A stretch of 64,000 bases of DNA from Trifolium pratense (lineage: Eukaryota; Streptophyta; Magnoliopsida; Fabales; Fabaceae): the NCBI RefSeq assembly GCF_020283565.1, contig NC_060061.1, positions 13,925,362 to 13,989,361 of the forward strand. Direction: 5' to 3'. Each line of letters starts with the position of its first letter. Position 1 is the stretch's first letter. Under the pieces are notes generated by a model. It searched no databases and was not told the origin of the DNA. It saw nothing but the letters and a program-made list of their open reading frames with translations. Below are positions 1 through 10,797 of this stretch, piece by piece. A program made the translations under genes and the position numbers.

Positions 1-1570
1 AATAGAGGAATAGAAGAGACAAAGATATACTACTTTCTTAAAATAAGTGTCATTTAAACATATAATATTTATTTTTCTAATTGCATTATCTAATTAATAT
101 GTATATCACTAATTGATAAGTGTCATTTGCATATCATTGGGAAAAGAAAAAGAAAACAGCACAGAACAAACATTTCACAATACTATATAATAATTCTGGT
201 GCAATGCATTACATGTTCACAGCAATATCAGTATTAATTATATTTCTTTAAGGTTTTCACATTGATTCTCTCATCACACAACTCACTCTGATTAGGTAGT
301 GGTCTAAAATAAATAAAATGAAAACTACATAATAGAAGATGGACTAAACATAATTTTTAAATGTTGACTATCTCAAGATATTATTTTAAAGCATGTAGCC
401 TTGTATTTTATTTGTGGGAGCTAATTCGTGCCAATAAATAAATCACACTTAATCTCATAAATCATTGCCATGTATTTTGGTTGTTCTTATTGATCAATGT
501 ATTATATTTGTAGGAACTGATTTGTGCCTTACAATAAAATCATATGCAATCTCATAGACATAATATTTGTCATGAGCCTATTGATCAATTTATTTATGGT
601 GGAGTGATAATCATTATAATATATAGTGGTAGTTTTATCGGTGTTTTCAAAGACAGTGAATGTTATTTAACTTCTCCGAGGCTTATTTGGAAAGAACTTT
701 TCCAAGATCAACATGCAGATAAATGATGCAGTCGAATTTTGAATACCTTGGAGTTGTTGAATTTTAAATACTTAGTTTTATGTTGAGGTTTCACGTCAAT
801 TAGTGATATAATCAAATTAGTGGTTATAAGTGGTAGACAGTCCTCGCCTTAAAAGTCGATTTTGAGAGTTGAGTTAGACCTAGCCCAAATGCCTTAGACT
901 TCATTCTAATCACAGAAATATGTAAGCAAGAACTAACATATATAGAGGAGTTACTTGTGTATGACATTCATTGTATTTATTTTCTTCCTGAACTGAATCC
1001 AGTTGCCAATATGATTGCTACTGATCTACTGAGATTAGCATACTCATTTCAGGTGACAAATTTCTTTGTAAAGACAGTTTAAGATTTTAACCAAATAAAC
1101 AGCAGATATTATCTTCTTTATAGGATATTTTAAACTAAATCCGTGTACGTATAATTACAATAATCAGATAAACAATTCAAGGATGAGAAACCATACTAGT
1201 ACCACATTTACGATAAGTTTCCTATACGTGCTGGAAAGTAACAATTTGTCAGCACCAGAGGTACCTGTACCGGTGGCATTGGAGTCCAAACCTACAATCA
1301 TTGAAGGAAAGACATTAAAAAATGAAAGACATTAAAAAAGGAATCCTGCGACCTATAGTTCATTAGAAAAGATCAATCTAAAACAAACTTTCCTAGCTCT
1401 CAAAAACCAAATGAAATGCCGTATAATATCTTGAATTACTCCAATCCGAAACTTTTATCACCATCAAATTATTTACCAAAACAGTATGTAGTAACTATTA
1501 GATGAACCAATAACAAAGGAAAAAACAAGTGCATCAATTCAATATTCAATTTCATAACTCCATAAAAACA
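1..1570. other. Non-coding flank downstream of the first BBE-like gene
   Basis: I see no convincing gene. Around 398-600 an imperfect tandem duplication (period about 97 bases) is visible: the words 'ggagctaattcgtgcc' near 417 and 'ggaactgatttgtgcc' near 514 are each followed by a 'caatctcata'-type word. At 835-890 a short stretch ending 'gagttagacctagccc' resembles the LTR end of TRIM-like legume retroelements, but no boundaries are recoverable. The last 200 bases are probably the 3' UTR of the minus-strand gene that ends at 1571. Confidence 0.4.
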
Positions 1571-3196
1571 TTACTTACCATGGTGAGTTGGAATACTTTG
1601 TTCATTCCTGAAGAAATTTTCTGGATCAACTTCTGTTTTGATCTTTACCAACCTCTCAAAGTTGTTATTGAAATACTTCATTCCATAAACACTCCCTTGT
1701 TCATAGCTATTATTTCCAAAATCATTAGTACCAATATCAAGGTCCCTATAATTTAAGAAGGATCTTCTTGGACTATTGGAAACAAAAGGTGTCATGTAAC
1801 TATATAATGTTCTAGCCTGATTTGTAAAATTGTTCTCTATATCAATTCCAGGTTCCTCCCAATTCACCGAATACTGAATCTTGAAAAGATTCCCTGCACG
1901 GTAAGGAAATGCAGTAGCATCGGATGCTACCGTGTTCATTATTCCACCGTAAGGATTGAAAACTAATCCAACTTTTCCTAATTCAATCACATTCTTCCAT
2001 ATACCTTCCAAACCATCTTTTGAAATTGGATTCTCTACATAATCAGATTTCCTCTTGAGAAATTTCGCCGAATCAACATTCCTGTCAAGAAGCGCTTCCG
2101 GTTTTGAACCATTCCCTAAACTAGCCCACCAAAGCACAGAACCAATCCAACTCATTTCAGAACAATTTTCTTTCTTCAAACCAAGAGAAGGAAACTCCTT
2201 CCCCAATATTGCAACAAGTTCATCAGCACCACCAAGAAACATAGCCACAATGGTGACTCTAACAGTTATCTCCCCTTTGACAACCTTAGAACTCACAGGC
2301 TGAATCAGCAACCTCATGAAAAGCCTATCATCAGTCTGCGGCGCAACTTGTTGCCACTGCAACACAACCTCAGTGGCATTCTGATCCAAACTACTCGCAG
2401 CCCGAAAAACAGTAACAACTTCAGGTACTTGAACCAACTTAATACTGTATGATAAAATAACTCCAAAACTTGCTCCTCCACCACCTCTAATAGCCCAAAA
2501 AAGATCTTCCCCCATTGATTTCCTATCAAGAACCCTACCATTAACATCAACAATTTCAGCATCAACAACATTATCAATAGACAACCCAAATTTTCTCATC
2601 ATGTTACCATACCCTCCACCACTCAAGTGACCACCAACACCAACAGTAGGACAAACCCCAGCAGGAAAGCCATGAACTTTACTCTTCTCCCATATCCTAT
2701 AATAAACCTCACCAAGAATTGCACCAGATTGAACTACAGCAACTTCGTTTTGTATATCAACAGTGATGTTCTTAAAATTGAACATGTCAAGAATAATGAA
2801 GGGTTGATGATTAGAGACATATGAGATACCCTCAAAGTCATGGCCACCACTTCTTATTTTGAGTTGAATTTGAATGGTTTTGGCACAAAGTATGGTACTT
2901 TGGACATGGGATTGTTGCATAGGAGTTATGATTAGTAAGGGTTTTGGGGTTGAAGTTTTGTTTAATCTAGCATTACGAATATAGGCTTGGAGAATAGAAG
3001 AGAAAGAAGAGTTTGTTTGAGAAAAGAGTATGTTGGAGAATTGGTCAGAAGGGTTTGTGTGGTTTGTTAAACAGTCAAGAAATGAGGTGTACACTGATTC
3101 TGGTGTTGGGGATGCTTCTGAAACATAGACATTAACAAAAAGAAGCAAAAGAAGAAAAGTTGTAGAAGAATGAACTAAAGAACTAGATTTTCCCAT
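1571..3196 (-). CDS. Berberine bridge enzyme-like FAD oxidoreductase (BBE-like 1)
   Basis: Secreted FAD-linked oxidoreductase of the BBE-like family (FAD_binding_4 then BBE C-terminal domain); Arabidopsis relatives oxidise monolignols or cell-wall oligosaccharides. I chose the ATG at 3196 (541 aa), not the in-frame ATG at 3298, because it gives a normal signal peptide (MGKSSSLVH then a Leu-rich core). Both predicted FAD attachment residues are present: His119 in IRSGGHDFEG and Cys182 in CPTVGVGGH. C+3 is Val185, the residue type linked to O2 access. His190 (C+8), KIQY and NYRDLD, which line the active site in family structures, are intact. The C-terminus has the usual NFFRNEQSIP block. It is intronless, which is common in this family. 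Family assignment is secure; substrate is not predictable. Confidence 0.95.
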   Translation of the reverse strand: MGKSSSLVHSSTTFLLLLLFVNVYVSEASPTPESVYTSFLDCLTNHTNPSDQFSNILFSQTNSSFSSILQAYIRNARLNKTSTPKPLLIITPMQQSHVQSTILCAKTIQIQLKIRSGGHDFEGISYVSNHQPFIILDMFNFKNITVDIQNEVAVVQSGAILGEVYYRIWEKSKVHGFPAGVCPTVGVGGHLSGGGYGNMMRKFGLSIDNVVDAEIVDVNGRVLDRKSMGEDLFWAIRGGGGASFGVILSYSIKLVQVPEVVTVFRAASSLDQNATEVVLQWQQVAPQTDDRLFMRLLIQPVSSKVVKGEITVRVTIVAMFLGGADELVAILGKEFPSLGLKKENCSEMSWIGSVLWWASLGNGSKPEALLDRNVDSAKFLKRKSDYVENPISKDGLEGIWKNVIELGKVGLVFNPYGGIMNTVASDATAFPYRAGNLFKIQYSVNWEEPGIDIENNFTNQARTLYSYMTPFVSNSPRRSFLNYRDLDIGTNDFGNNSYEQGSVYGMKYFNNNFERLVKIKTEVDPENFFRNEQSIPTHHGK

Positions 3197-3509
3197 TGTT
3201 GTGTAGAGTGTAATTGGGTTTGTGTGATTATTACTTGTGGAAAAGTCTGTGTTTTTGTTTCTTTGCTTATTTGACAACAACAACATAAGACTTGTCAAAA
3301 TCAGTTTTATATGTTGGACGAGGAAATAAAATACACATGAAGCTATAGTATAGTATTATTATTAATCGATTTTTACTAGTGATCATACAAAAGAATAATA
3401 GAACATGCTGTGTCATGTGTGATTAAGGACTCGGAATTTACAATGTCATCTCTACAAGGATGACAACATCATACAAAGTTTTTATCAATAGTATTTTTTT
3501 AATATGTTA

Positions 3510-3908
3510 GGGGGCGTTTGTTTCAAGGTTGTTAATTTTACTCCCAGGAATCATATTCCCAGGAAATAATAATGGGAACTTTATTCCCAGGTATTTTAAA
3601 AAAAACATGTTTGGTTCATATTAACTACATTCCTAGGAATTACTGATAAAAGTGGGTAAAAGAGAAGTTATTGGAAGTTATTTAAAATGTATTCCCATTT
3701 TCATGGGAACTTTTCTTTCCCACCTATTTCCTTGGGAATAAAATCATGGGAATAAGAGAAGTTATTGGAAGTTATTTTATAATTTTATTCCAAGGAAACT
3801 TCATATCCAGGAATAATTTCATGTCAACCTTGTAACAAACATGGGTATATTTATTCCAACCCATATATTCCCAGGAATATTATTTCTAACCTTGAAACAA
3901 ACACCCCC
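3510..3908. mobile_element. PIF/Harbinger (Tourist-type) MITE
   Basis: This is a 399-bp element whose ends are inverted copies: GGGGGCGTTTGTTTCAAGG on the left and the complement of GGGGGTGTTTGTTTCAAGG on the right. It is flanked on both sides by TTA (3507-3509 and 3909-3911), the 3-bp target duplication typical of PIF/Harbinger elements. The interior is full of 'ttcccagg' and 'attccc' repeats and has no coding capacity. It lies about 0.3 kb upstream of the BBE-like gene ending its 5' side at 3196. Confidence 0.85.
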
Positions 3909-4038
3909 TTAAGTGTTGGTGTTATAGTAATAATAGTATATACGAAAAAATCAAAAACCGAATGAATGATGTCAAAACTGATAAAAAGAAATAAATAAAG
4001 GGTCTAATATAAAAGTGGGAAACAAAAGTTTGTTTATT

Positions 4039-4267
4039 GACTAAATTGCACTTTTGACCCCCTTTATTACATAAACTTGTAATTTTGGTCCCATAATTTT
4101 TTTGTTATTTATTAGGTGGCATAAGAAGTGTGGTAGCTAAGTCACTTAAGTAACTTGCCACATCAATGTTGACTTTTAAAATTGACCTTTTGCAAAAGGG
4201 GATAAACATAGGGGGCCAAAATTGCAAGTTTGTGAAATATAGAGGGCCAAAAATGCAATTTATCCTC
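4039..4267. mobile_element. Foldback MITE with 7-bp direct repeats
   Basis: The ends are inverted repeats: 'taaattgcacttttgacccc' on the left and the complement of 'ggataaattgcatttttggc' on the right. They are flanked by a direct GTTTATT (4032-4038 and 4268-4274). It contains no open frame of note. The short flanking repeat suggests a transposed element, but the superfamily is not clear. Confidence 0.65.
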
Positions 4268-4460
4268 GTTTATTAAAATGTCCTTATTAATAATAGTTAG
4301 TAGAGTAATTTGGTGAATTGAAATGTAATAAATAAGAGTAGTTTATTGTAAAAAGATAGTGGATTAATGTTATATTTTAAAGGGACAAATAATTTGCGGG
4401 AAAAAAACTCAAAGGAACACTTATTTTTTCAGTTTGTTTTTTCACTTATATGTAAAATAA

Positions 4461-4593
4461 GGGAAATGTTAAATAGTGCTTTCGTGATACTAGTTAAACA
4501 TGCAAAAAGTTGTCTTCCCAATATTAATTTTGTCTTTTATTTTCATCTTTGATATGCTTAACTAGTGCCCGGAGACACTGTTTAACATGACCC
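4461..4593. mobile_element. Small MULE-type MITE (family shared with 55749)
   Basis: This is a 133-bp foldback. Its left end reads 'gggaaatgttaaatagtg' and its right end 'cactgtttaacatgaccc'. The flanks are a 9-bp duplication with one mismatch (GTAAAATAA at 4452-4460, ATAAAATAA at 4594-4602). The ends match those of the better-preserved copy at 55749-55923, so both belong to one family. A 9-bp duplication fits Mutator-like MITEs. Confidence 0.7.
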
Positions 4594-4602
4594 ATAAAAT
4601 AA

Positions 4603-6800
4603 AATAAGGAAAGTGTAGAAATATTTACTTGCTTCTGATTTCAAACTTGGTGTGCAGGGACAAGGCACGAGTAAATGCAAACCTTCTTAACAAGGAATGC
4701 CATTAATACTAGAACATGATTTGATTCGCAACCAATCTATTTCTAGACCTATACTCCATCATGCCAGCCAAATGTAGGTGTGGCTTTACGACTTTTGGTA
4801 TATATAAGTCAGAACAGGGTGCATATTAAAACTAAATAATTCAGGATATAAGGTATATAAATACATTTGGTTCCTTTGAAAAGGTGAAATAGAACATTTG
4901 TTCTGTTCTGTTTGCATGTCAAATACTCCTCCCAGAATATTCCCCACTAAATTGCCATCCATAATAACCCCTGCATTCCGAGTTCTGTAACCAGCATCTG
5001 ATGGTGTGTTTGGAACTGCGGTATGCGGTCAACTGAAGCTCCAAGTTTCAATCGCAGTGCACGGTGACATTGTGAAAATAGTGTTTTACAATCATAAGCT
5101 AAACCAACCCTAACATCCTCAAAGCATTCACCAAATAAACTTCCACCATACCAAGAATTCTCCAAAACTCACTTCTGAATTATCTATGGATACAAAGCTA
5201 AGTCATAAATTTTTTACAGTGTTACAGGAGCCAAAAATATTGCAGTTTTTAAACACAACTGAAATAAAAAGTAAAATGTAGGGCTGGCAATTTGGATTCC
5301 TAGATTAACCGAAAATGTTAGCTTTTCTTTGAACTGTAGTTTAAGGGGTTAAATCTATAATGGCCCTACGTCACAATGGTAATCTGTATCTTGCTCTATA
5401 AAGAGAAAACCAATCTCGAGAGGCGAGATGGCCTACACCACATATTAGTATGACACAATGCATTTTATCTATTTTCCAGTAGTACAATAGCTCAAAAGAG
5501 AAAACCAATCTCTGTATAAATTCGCAGGACTACGAAAACATTGCTGAGCCTGACATCCACATAGAAACCCAGAAAAAACTACATTTTACAAAGATGGGAG
5601 AAAATAAACTTATGATAAAAAAATTACTTTTGCACTAAAATTTGTATATAAATATATAACACTGCAAGAAGAACTCAATGCCAACCCCCGTTTCTGTCAA
5701 ATCCTCTAAAGTCTAAATTTGTAGCTAGAAATCATGTAATGATTTCGGCCAAATGTGTTGCTAAAGGAGAAAGCCCGATACCAAAGCAGCCAAGTGAGTT
5801 CAAAATGGAAAAAAGTATAATAATTGTCTTTGAATTCCATAAAATACACTGATAAAACTGTCATGATGCATAAGTAACCTTGTGTAAATATACAAGAAAA
5901 TAATTGTATTAATTCTACCAATCATAGCATCAAAACAGAAGCATTTACCTTAGAGAGAGCCTTTGCCTGCCCAAAAGACTTAAATATTGAAAATTTCTGG
6001 ACATTTAGACTCCAGATCATAAGCTGCAAGAATAATTTGCATGTATAAGAAACAGAAGAATCAAAGAAAGATTTAAATCAAAAGCTTACATAGTTCATAT
6101 CCAAGTCATAATGAAACTGCTTTAACTTTCTCTAGTTTTTAGAGAAATAAGTAGAATGTGCGTCATAATTCATAACATTTACCAAACTGCCACTGGGATG
6201 GATCTAGTTTGGATAACTTTATGGTTATTTTCGGATGTAGCTTGTAGCAATAGAGACCATCACATAAACAGGTCAGGATCAAATCTATTCCAAGGGTTAG
6301 GATTTTCGTTTAATTTGCGTCGATACGCTTCATAGTTGCTTTTATTGACTGTAACAAGGATAGTACAGATTTTGGTCGATAAAATTTTGCTTCTATTTTC
6401 TCTTAAGTGGAAAAGGACAGTCCTCTTTGGCAGTATTACAAGCCCAGAATGTCTCCTTGCCCATTATTTTCCTCCTTGTTTCTCACCCCAATTATCTATT
6501 CCTCATGTCCTTATCATGGAGTTTGGAATAAAAAGATATTGACCCTTGTATTGATTTGCTAAAAACTAGGGTCAGAATTGCGATTTATTTTCTTTTACAA
6601 AATAAAATATACAAGCAAATAAAGGAAAACGAGAAAGAATAAGCTTATTCAACCTGACTGACATGTTAACTATTAGAAATACCACTGCTGCAAGCTTTCT
6701 GTCATTTTATCAGTTGATTGTGGATTCATCTATGCTGCTTTGAGCCTAATGGTAGTCATAGATTCTGTCTTGTGTCTTGTGCATCTTATCTGCTAGACTG
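4603..6800. other. Intergenic stretch, no gene recognised
   Basis: No recognised coding region. At 5288 the word 'agggctggcaatttgg' looks like a hAT terminus (TAGGGNTGGCAA type), but no partner end was found. On the minus strand an exon-like block around 5951-6024 is bounded by an AG ('ttcttgcag') and a GT ('aag|gtaaat'). It may be part of a spliced 3' UTR of the PPR gene or a relic. Confidence 0.3.
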
Positions 6801-8699
6801 CTACCAATAGTCACCACAAGAGCATACCCCATCTTGAAAATGATGATATCGAATAGGGTCTCTAATTACAATGTGACGCTGTTCTAGCTTTGCTATAAGT
6901 TTTGCAAATATATGACAATCTCCGCAGATCTTTAGGTTCTTCCATATTCTAATAGTTTTCTCCCTAGGAAAGCTTATAATACCAAAAACAATTGCCAGTT
7001 TTTCACTGTGATGTCGAAGAGAGCATTCACTTTGTTCCTCTTCAAGATCTTGTAGCACGAAATTCTTATCAGGAACATAACCAGCTTCAGTTAGTCTATT
7101 AATATATTGGTTTAACTTTCTGTTGATATTATCTATTTGAGGATGAGATTTATCTCCCACAACAAAAGCATGTATTTGGTTATTGACTTCAATCCAACTA
7201 CATCCAGGTTCTTTCCTTATCCCCCTTGCATTCATAGTCCTCCGAACTTCTGCAACATCATCCCACATTTTCGAATTTGCATAAATATTAGATAATAATA
7301 CATAGGCTCCTGTGTCTTGTCGATCCAACTTTATAATCTCCTTAGCAGCATATGTGGCTAAATCCACATTCCTATGGGCCCTACATGCATCAAGCAAAGT
7401 CCTCCACGTCACAACATCTGGCTCGCAGTTCATTTCACGAATCAACGCAACCATTTCATCAAGCTTCCCTGCTCTTCCAAGAAGATCAAGCATGCAACCA
7501 TAGTGTTCTCTTCCAGGATCTATCCCGTAAAGGTTCTTCATAGATCGAAAATGGTGCCAACCTTCATTTACTAGACCTGCATGACTACATGCAAACAGAA
7601 CCCCAAGAATTGTAATATAGTTTGGTCTTGGACCCGAGACTTTCATGGAGTCAAATAAATTGAGTGCTTCCATGCTGAAACCATTTTGAGCCAACCCAGA
7701 AATCATGGTGCTCCAGGAAATTACGTCCCTATCAGCCATCCTGTTGAAAATGAATTTTGCATCTTCCAAACTACCGCACTTACAATACATATCTAAAAGC
7801 GCATTGTTAAGAATAAGATCTTCTTCAAACTTCAACACATGTACATGTATCTGCCTCCCTAACTCCAACAATGACAAACTAGTACACGCTCTCAAAACAC
7901 TCGTGAGTGTCGACTGATCAGCTGGAAACCCTGCTCTCCTCATGCACTTGTACAGCTCTAAAGCTTCATCCCCATCACTGTGCTGAGCATAAGCAGCAAT
8001 AATAGAGTTCCAAACAACAGCGTCTCCGGTCACCATCTCACGAAAAACACCTACAGCTTCCAACAACTCACCCAACTTCGAGTAAGCATCAATAAGAGCA
8101 CTCCTAACAAAAACATCCGACTCCAACCCTACTTTCAATATACTAGAATGCACCTGTTTAAGATCACATAACCTCTCACACGCTCTCAAAACAGATGAGA
8201 AAGTATACATGTTAGGCATGACACCATCTCTAAACATAAAAATCAAAAGCCTCATAGCTCGATCATTAAGCTTAGCATAAGAGTAAGCAGATATCATGGT
8301 GGTCCACGAAACAACATTCCGTTCAGGCATTTTATCAAACAGTATATGTGCTTCTTCTAAAAGATTGAATTTCACATACATATTAAGAAGAACATTGATC
8401 AAAAACGTTTTTGGCTGATACCCATTTGAGAATATATGTTGATGAACGCGTTTTCCTTCCCTAACAGCTCTATGAGCCAAACAACACTTGATGAGTTCAG
8501 AATACGCTATTGCATCAGCCCAAACTCCGCGTTTTTCCATGGTATCCAAGGTTTGCATGGCTTTGGGAAGATCTCTGTTGTAGCAGTGGTTGAGCAGTGA
8601 ACTAGTTTCTGAAGCTACGTTATGATGGAATGCAACATGTGAACAACTACGGGACCAAGTTGTTCGTAGCAAAACTAAGCGCTTTGAAACACCTTTCAT
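6801..8699 (-). CDS. REME1: PPR-DYW RNA-editing factor, REME1-like (At2g03880 orthologue candidate)
   Basis: A 632-aa PLS-class pentatricopeptide repeat protein with E, E+ and DYW domains, the type that specifies C-to-U editing sites in organelle RNA. The order along the chain is: an Arg/Ser-rich N-terminus suitable for organelle import (about 1-25), PPR repeats (about 60-440, e.g. 'NVVSWTTMISAYS', 'DVISWSTMISGLAQNG'), E/E+ (about 440-535, with 'CSWIEV'), then the DYW deaminase. The deaminase zinc ligands are visible as HSEK and CGDCH, and the chain ends in CGDYW. From memory, sequence and length match Arabidopsis REME1/At2g03880 (about 630 aa), a mitochondrial editing factor, throughout. It is intronless and complete. 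The PPR-DYW class is certain; orthology rests on recollection, not an alignment. Confidence 0.93.
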   Translation of the reverse strand: MKGVSKRLVLLRTTWSRSCSHVAFHHNVASETSSLLNHCYNRDLPKAMQTLDTMEKRGVWADAIAYSELIKCCLAHRAVREGKRVHQHIFSNGYQPKTFLINVLLNMYVKFNLLEEAHILFDKMPERNVVSWTTMISAYSYAKLNDRAMRLLIFMFRDGVMPNMYTFSSVLRACERLCDLKQVHSSILKVGLESDVFVRSALIDAYSKLGELLEAVGVFREMVTGDAVVWNSIIAAYAQHSDGDEALELYKCMRRAGFPADQSTLTSVLRACTSLSLLELGRQIHVHVLKFEEDLILNNALLDMYCKCGSLEDAKFIFNRMADRDVISWSTMISGLAQNGFSMEALNLFDSMKVSGPRPNYITILGVLFACSHAGLVNEGWHHFRSMKNLYGIDPGREHYGCMLDLLGRAGKLDEMVALIREMNCEPDVVTWRTLLDACRAHRNVDLATYAAKEIIKLDRQDTGAYVLLSNIYANSKMWDDVAEVRRTMNARGIRKEPGCSWIEVNNQIHAFVVGDKSHPQIDNINRKLNQYINRLTEAGYVPDKNFVLQDLEEEQSECSLRHHSEKLAIVFGIISFPREKTIRIWKNLKICGDCHIFAKLIAKLEQRHIVIRDPIRYHHFQDGVCSCGDYW

Positions 8700-9059
8700 T
8701 GATTCGGTTGTTCGTTACTTTCGTTGTTTGGCTTTCTCGTGTGTTTTATTTTGTTAACTTAGCAAATAGTAGTAATTTTTTTTGTCGAAACAGAAAAATT
8801 ATTATTGATTAGAGTGAATAATTTTACAAAGATTTGAAATTTGTAGACCTCATGAACAACTTAACAGATTGCAACTATACTCTATGTAGGATGCATTGAT
8901 ACAGATACCGAACACGACACATATATGACACGTTAACATCAATAGTAATTTAAAAAATTTGCATAATTCAATGTAATCATAAGTGTTGATGTCGTTTTTA
9001 ATGTTGGTTTCTTAAATATATTTCGTATTGAATTGACATCAATCAGATCACTACTTTTT

Positions 9060-9235
9060 TTTTTTAAACTTGGTATATGGGCCTTAGGACCGACTAATCC
9101 AAGAGGACCAATCCCACCGCCTATTTACGGGGTTCCATTTAAAGCCAGAGTTTTTTTTGTTCCGTATGGACTTAGTCCACCGAAATTGACACCTCGAACC
9201 TGAGACCTTGAGAGGAGCATACTCCAATACCCAAA
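9060..9235. repeat. Dispersed SINE-like repeat (copy 1)
   Basis: A poly-T-led block containing 'ggaccgactaatccaagagg', 'tttaaagccagagttttttt' and 'gaccttgagaggag'. The same ordered words recur at 51889-52065 ('tttaaagccagagttttttt', 'aaccttgagattaacatac'). Two copies 43 kb apart with the same start support a dispersed non-autonomous element. Ends are approximate. Confidence 0.6.
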
Positions 9236-9969
9236 AATCAGATCACTACCTTGTTCGTAAATACAATGAGGATCATGAGTTAGAATTTTCAATAATTTTA
9301 AAATATTGATTCATTGACCAAAGTGATTCACTTTTAGAACTCAATTATCTAAATACAATGTTTTTGTACAAAAATAATAATAATTATGGATACATATCAA
9401 TTGATATATATTTATTTGATTGAAACAAGTTTAGGTGAGTTGGATCTCAAAACTCATCAGAATCAGATCAGAACTTATAAATAAAGTGTCCAACGCCTCA
9501 ACATATATACGCCTCAACATATATACTTACTCACCAACAAAGTTCTTAAGCGGCTGCAGGTGTTGAACTCTCACTCTTGTGAGGAGGTATAAGCTAACAT
9601 TTTACCAACTAAATCAAAGGTCATATTATCAACTATGCTATGCTTTGACATTGTAAAAAAAAATCACAAAATTACTTTGTTATAACGTTATAAAATATCA
9701 CATTTAATACTATGAGTGGATGACTTTTACAACTTATTACACACAACTTATAAACACTGAAAGAATTTGACTCACATTTCACAAGAAAATCGGTTCAAAA
9801 TTCTTCCTTACTGAGAAAAATATATGTATTTACTCAAGAACAAGAAAGAGACCATAAATTTCAACTTTCAAGTGGCAATATTGTTCCCCAGAAAAGGGGA
9901 CAATATTATATCACCCCACATTTTAATTTGAAGTAAAAAAAATTTCTAAGACTTTCGATAAAACAAATT

Positions 9970-10634
9970 GGAATATCATTTTGCTAAATGCAACAATATA
10001 CAGCCTAATGGCATTGCATTAGCTACAAGACCAAATTATTATTCTATATACATCATCAACCATATCAGCTTATTTAAAAGGAAGATATCCAAAAACTGAA
10101 GGACTCCAGAAGGGTTCATTTGCATGTAGATCCTGCTGCTGCAGTGTCACAGTCTCCACATGTTTCCTTTGTTTCAACTTCGGGCTATGACATACCTATA
10201 GTTAGCGGCAAAGTTTTTCAGGCAGCTGGTATAGTCAGCCGGTCAGTTCTCAGAACTAATGATGCATTTGAGCATGCCAGAAGTTGCTGAGAAAGGTTCA
10301 AAATGTAGAAGCTCTGCTAGAACCAGGAGTCAAAGCGTTCGTTAATTGTTGGAATAGGACGTCATATTCTTCAACAGGTACATTTAGTTTGCCTTGTGTT
10401 AGTATTACATTTCATCACTTGCGTTATATAGTAGTATATACCAATACCAATTTCATTCTATCTGATTCTGAAAATATAAATGCACATTGCAGGCTGCTGG
10501 CATAAATGGATTTCTATAAATTACATTGGAATATGATTTTTGTTAATGCAGCAATCTACAGCCTAATAGCAGCATTAGCTACAAAAAAAAAAATAATAAT
10601 CTTATTCTATACATCATTCATATCAGCTTAAAAC
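9970..10634. repeat. Direct repeat pair in the 3' flank of BBE-like 2
   Basis: Two copies of about 100 bases (roughly 9970-10083 and 10532-10634) share 'ggaatat', 'tacagcctaat', 'gcattagctacaa', 'ttctata' and 'catatcagctta' in the same order. The 450 bases between them are not repeated. The right copy lies about 165 bp past the BBE-like stop codon, so the repeat probably derives from that gene's 3' UTR. Confidence 0.6.
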
Positions 10635-10797
10635 AGAATGAACAAAGTCCCTTTATCAGGCAGGGAAAATACAATTGGAGAGTAAATAATTTTCTAACCA
10701 ATCAAATATTATGACAAACTATAATCTAGGTCTAAAAGAGTTTTTCATGAATTCGAAATGCTTCTAGATACCTCTTATATTGATACATCTGCTGCTT

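Larger units (their letters stand above)
8700..10797. other. Intergenic stretch with repeats between the PPR and second BBE-like genes
   Basis: The region holds a 'gacacg'-rich degenerate repeat at 8890-9050, a SINE-like copy at 9060-9235, and a direct repeat of about 100 bases (around 9970-10083 and 10532-10634) on the 3' side of the minus-strand gene ending at 10798. A plus-strand open stretch of 57 codons at 10117-10287 (for example 'GYDIPIVSGKVFQAAG') looks coding-like but I do not recognise it. Confidence 0.35.

Noticed and set aside
3197..3298. 34-residue N-terminal extension of BBE-like 1
   Set aside because: It would bury the signal peptide; the ATG at 3196 gives a normal secretory start. 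The same reasoning removes the 27-residue extension of BBE-like 2 (12400-12480).
4947..5165. 72-codon minus-strand frame
   Set aside because: No family resemblance, no splice or promoter support; length is within chance for this composition.
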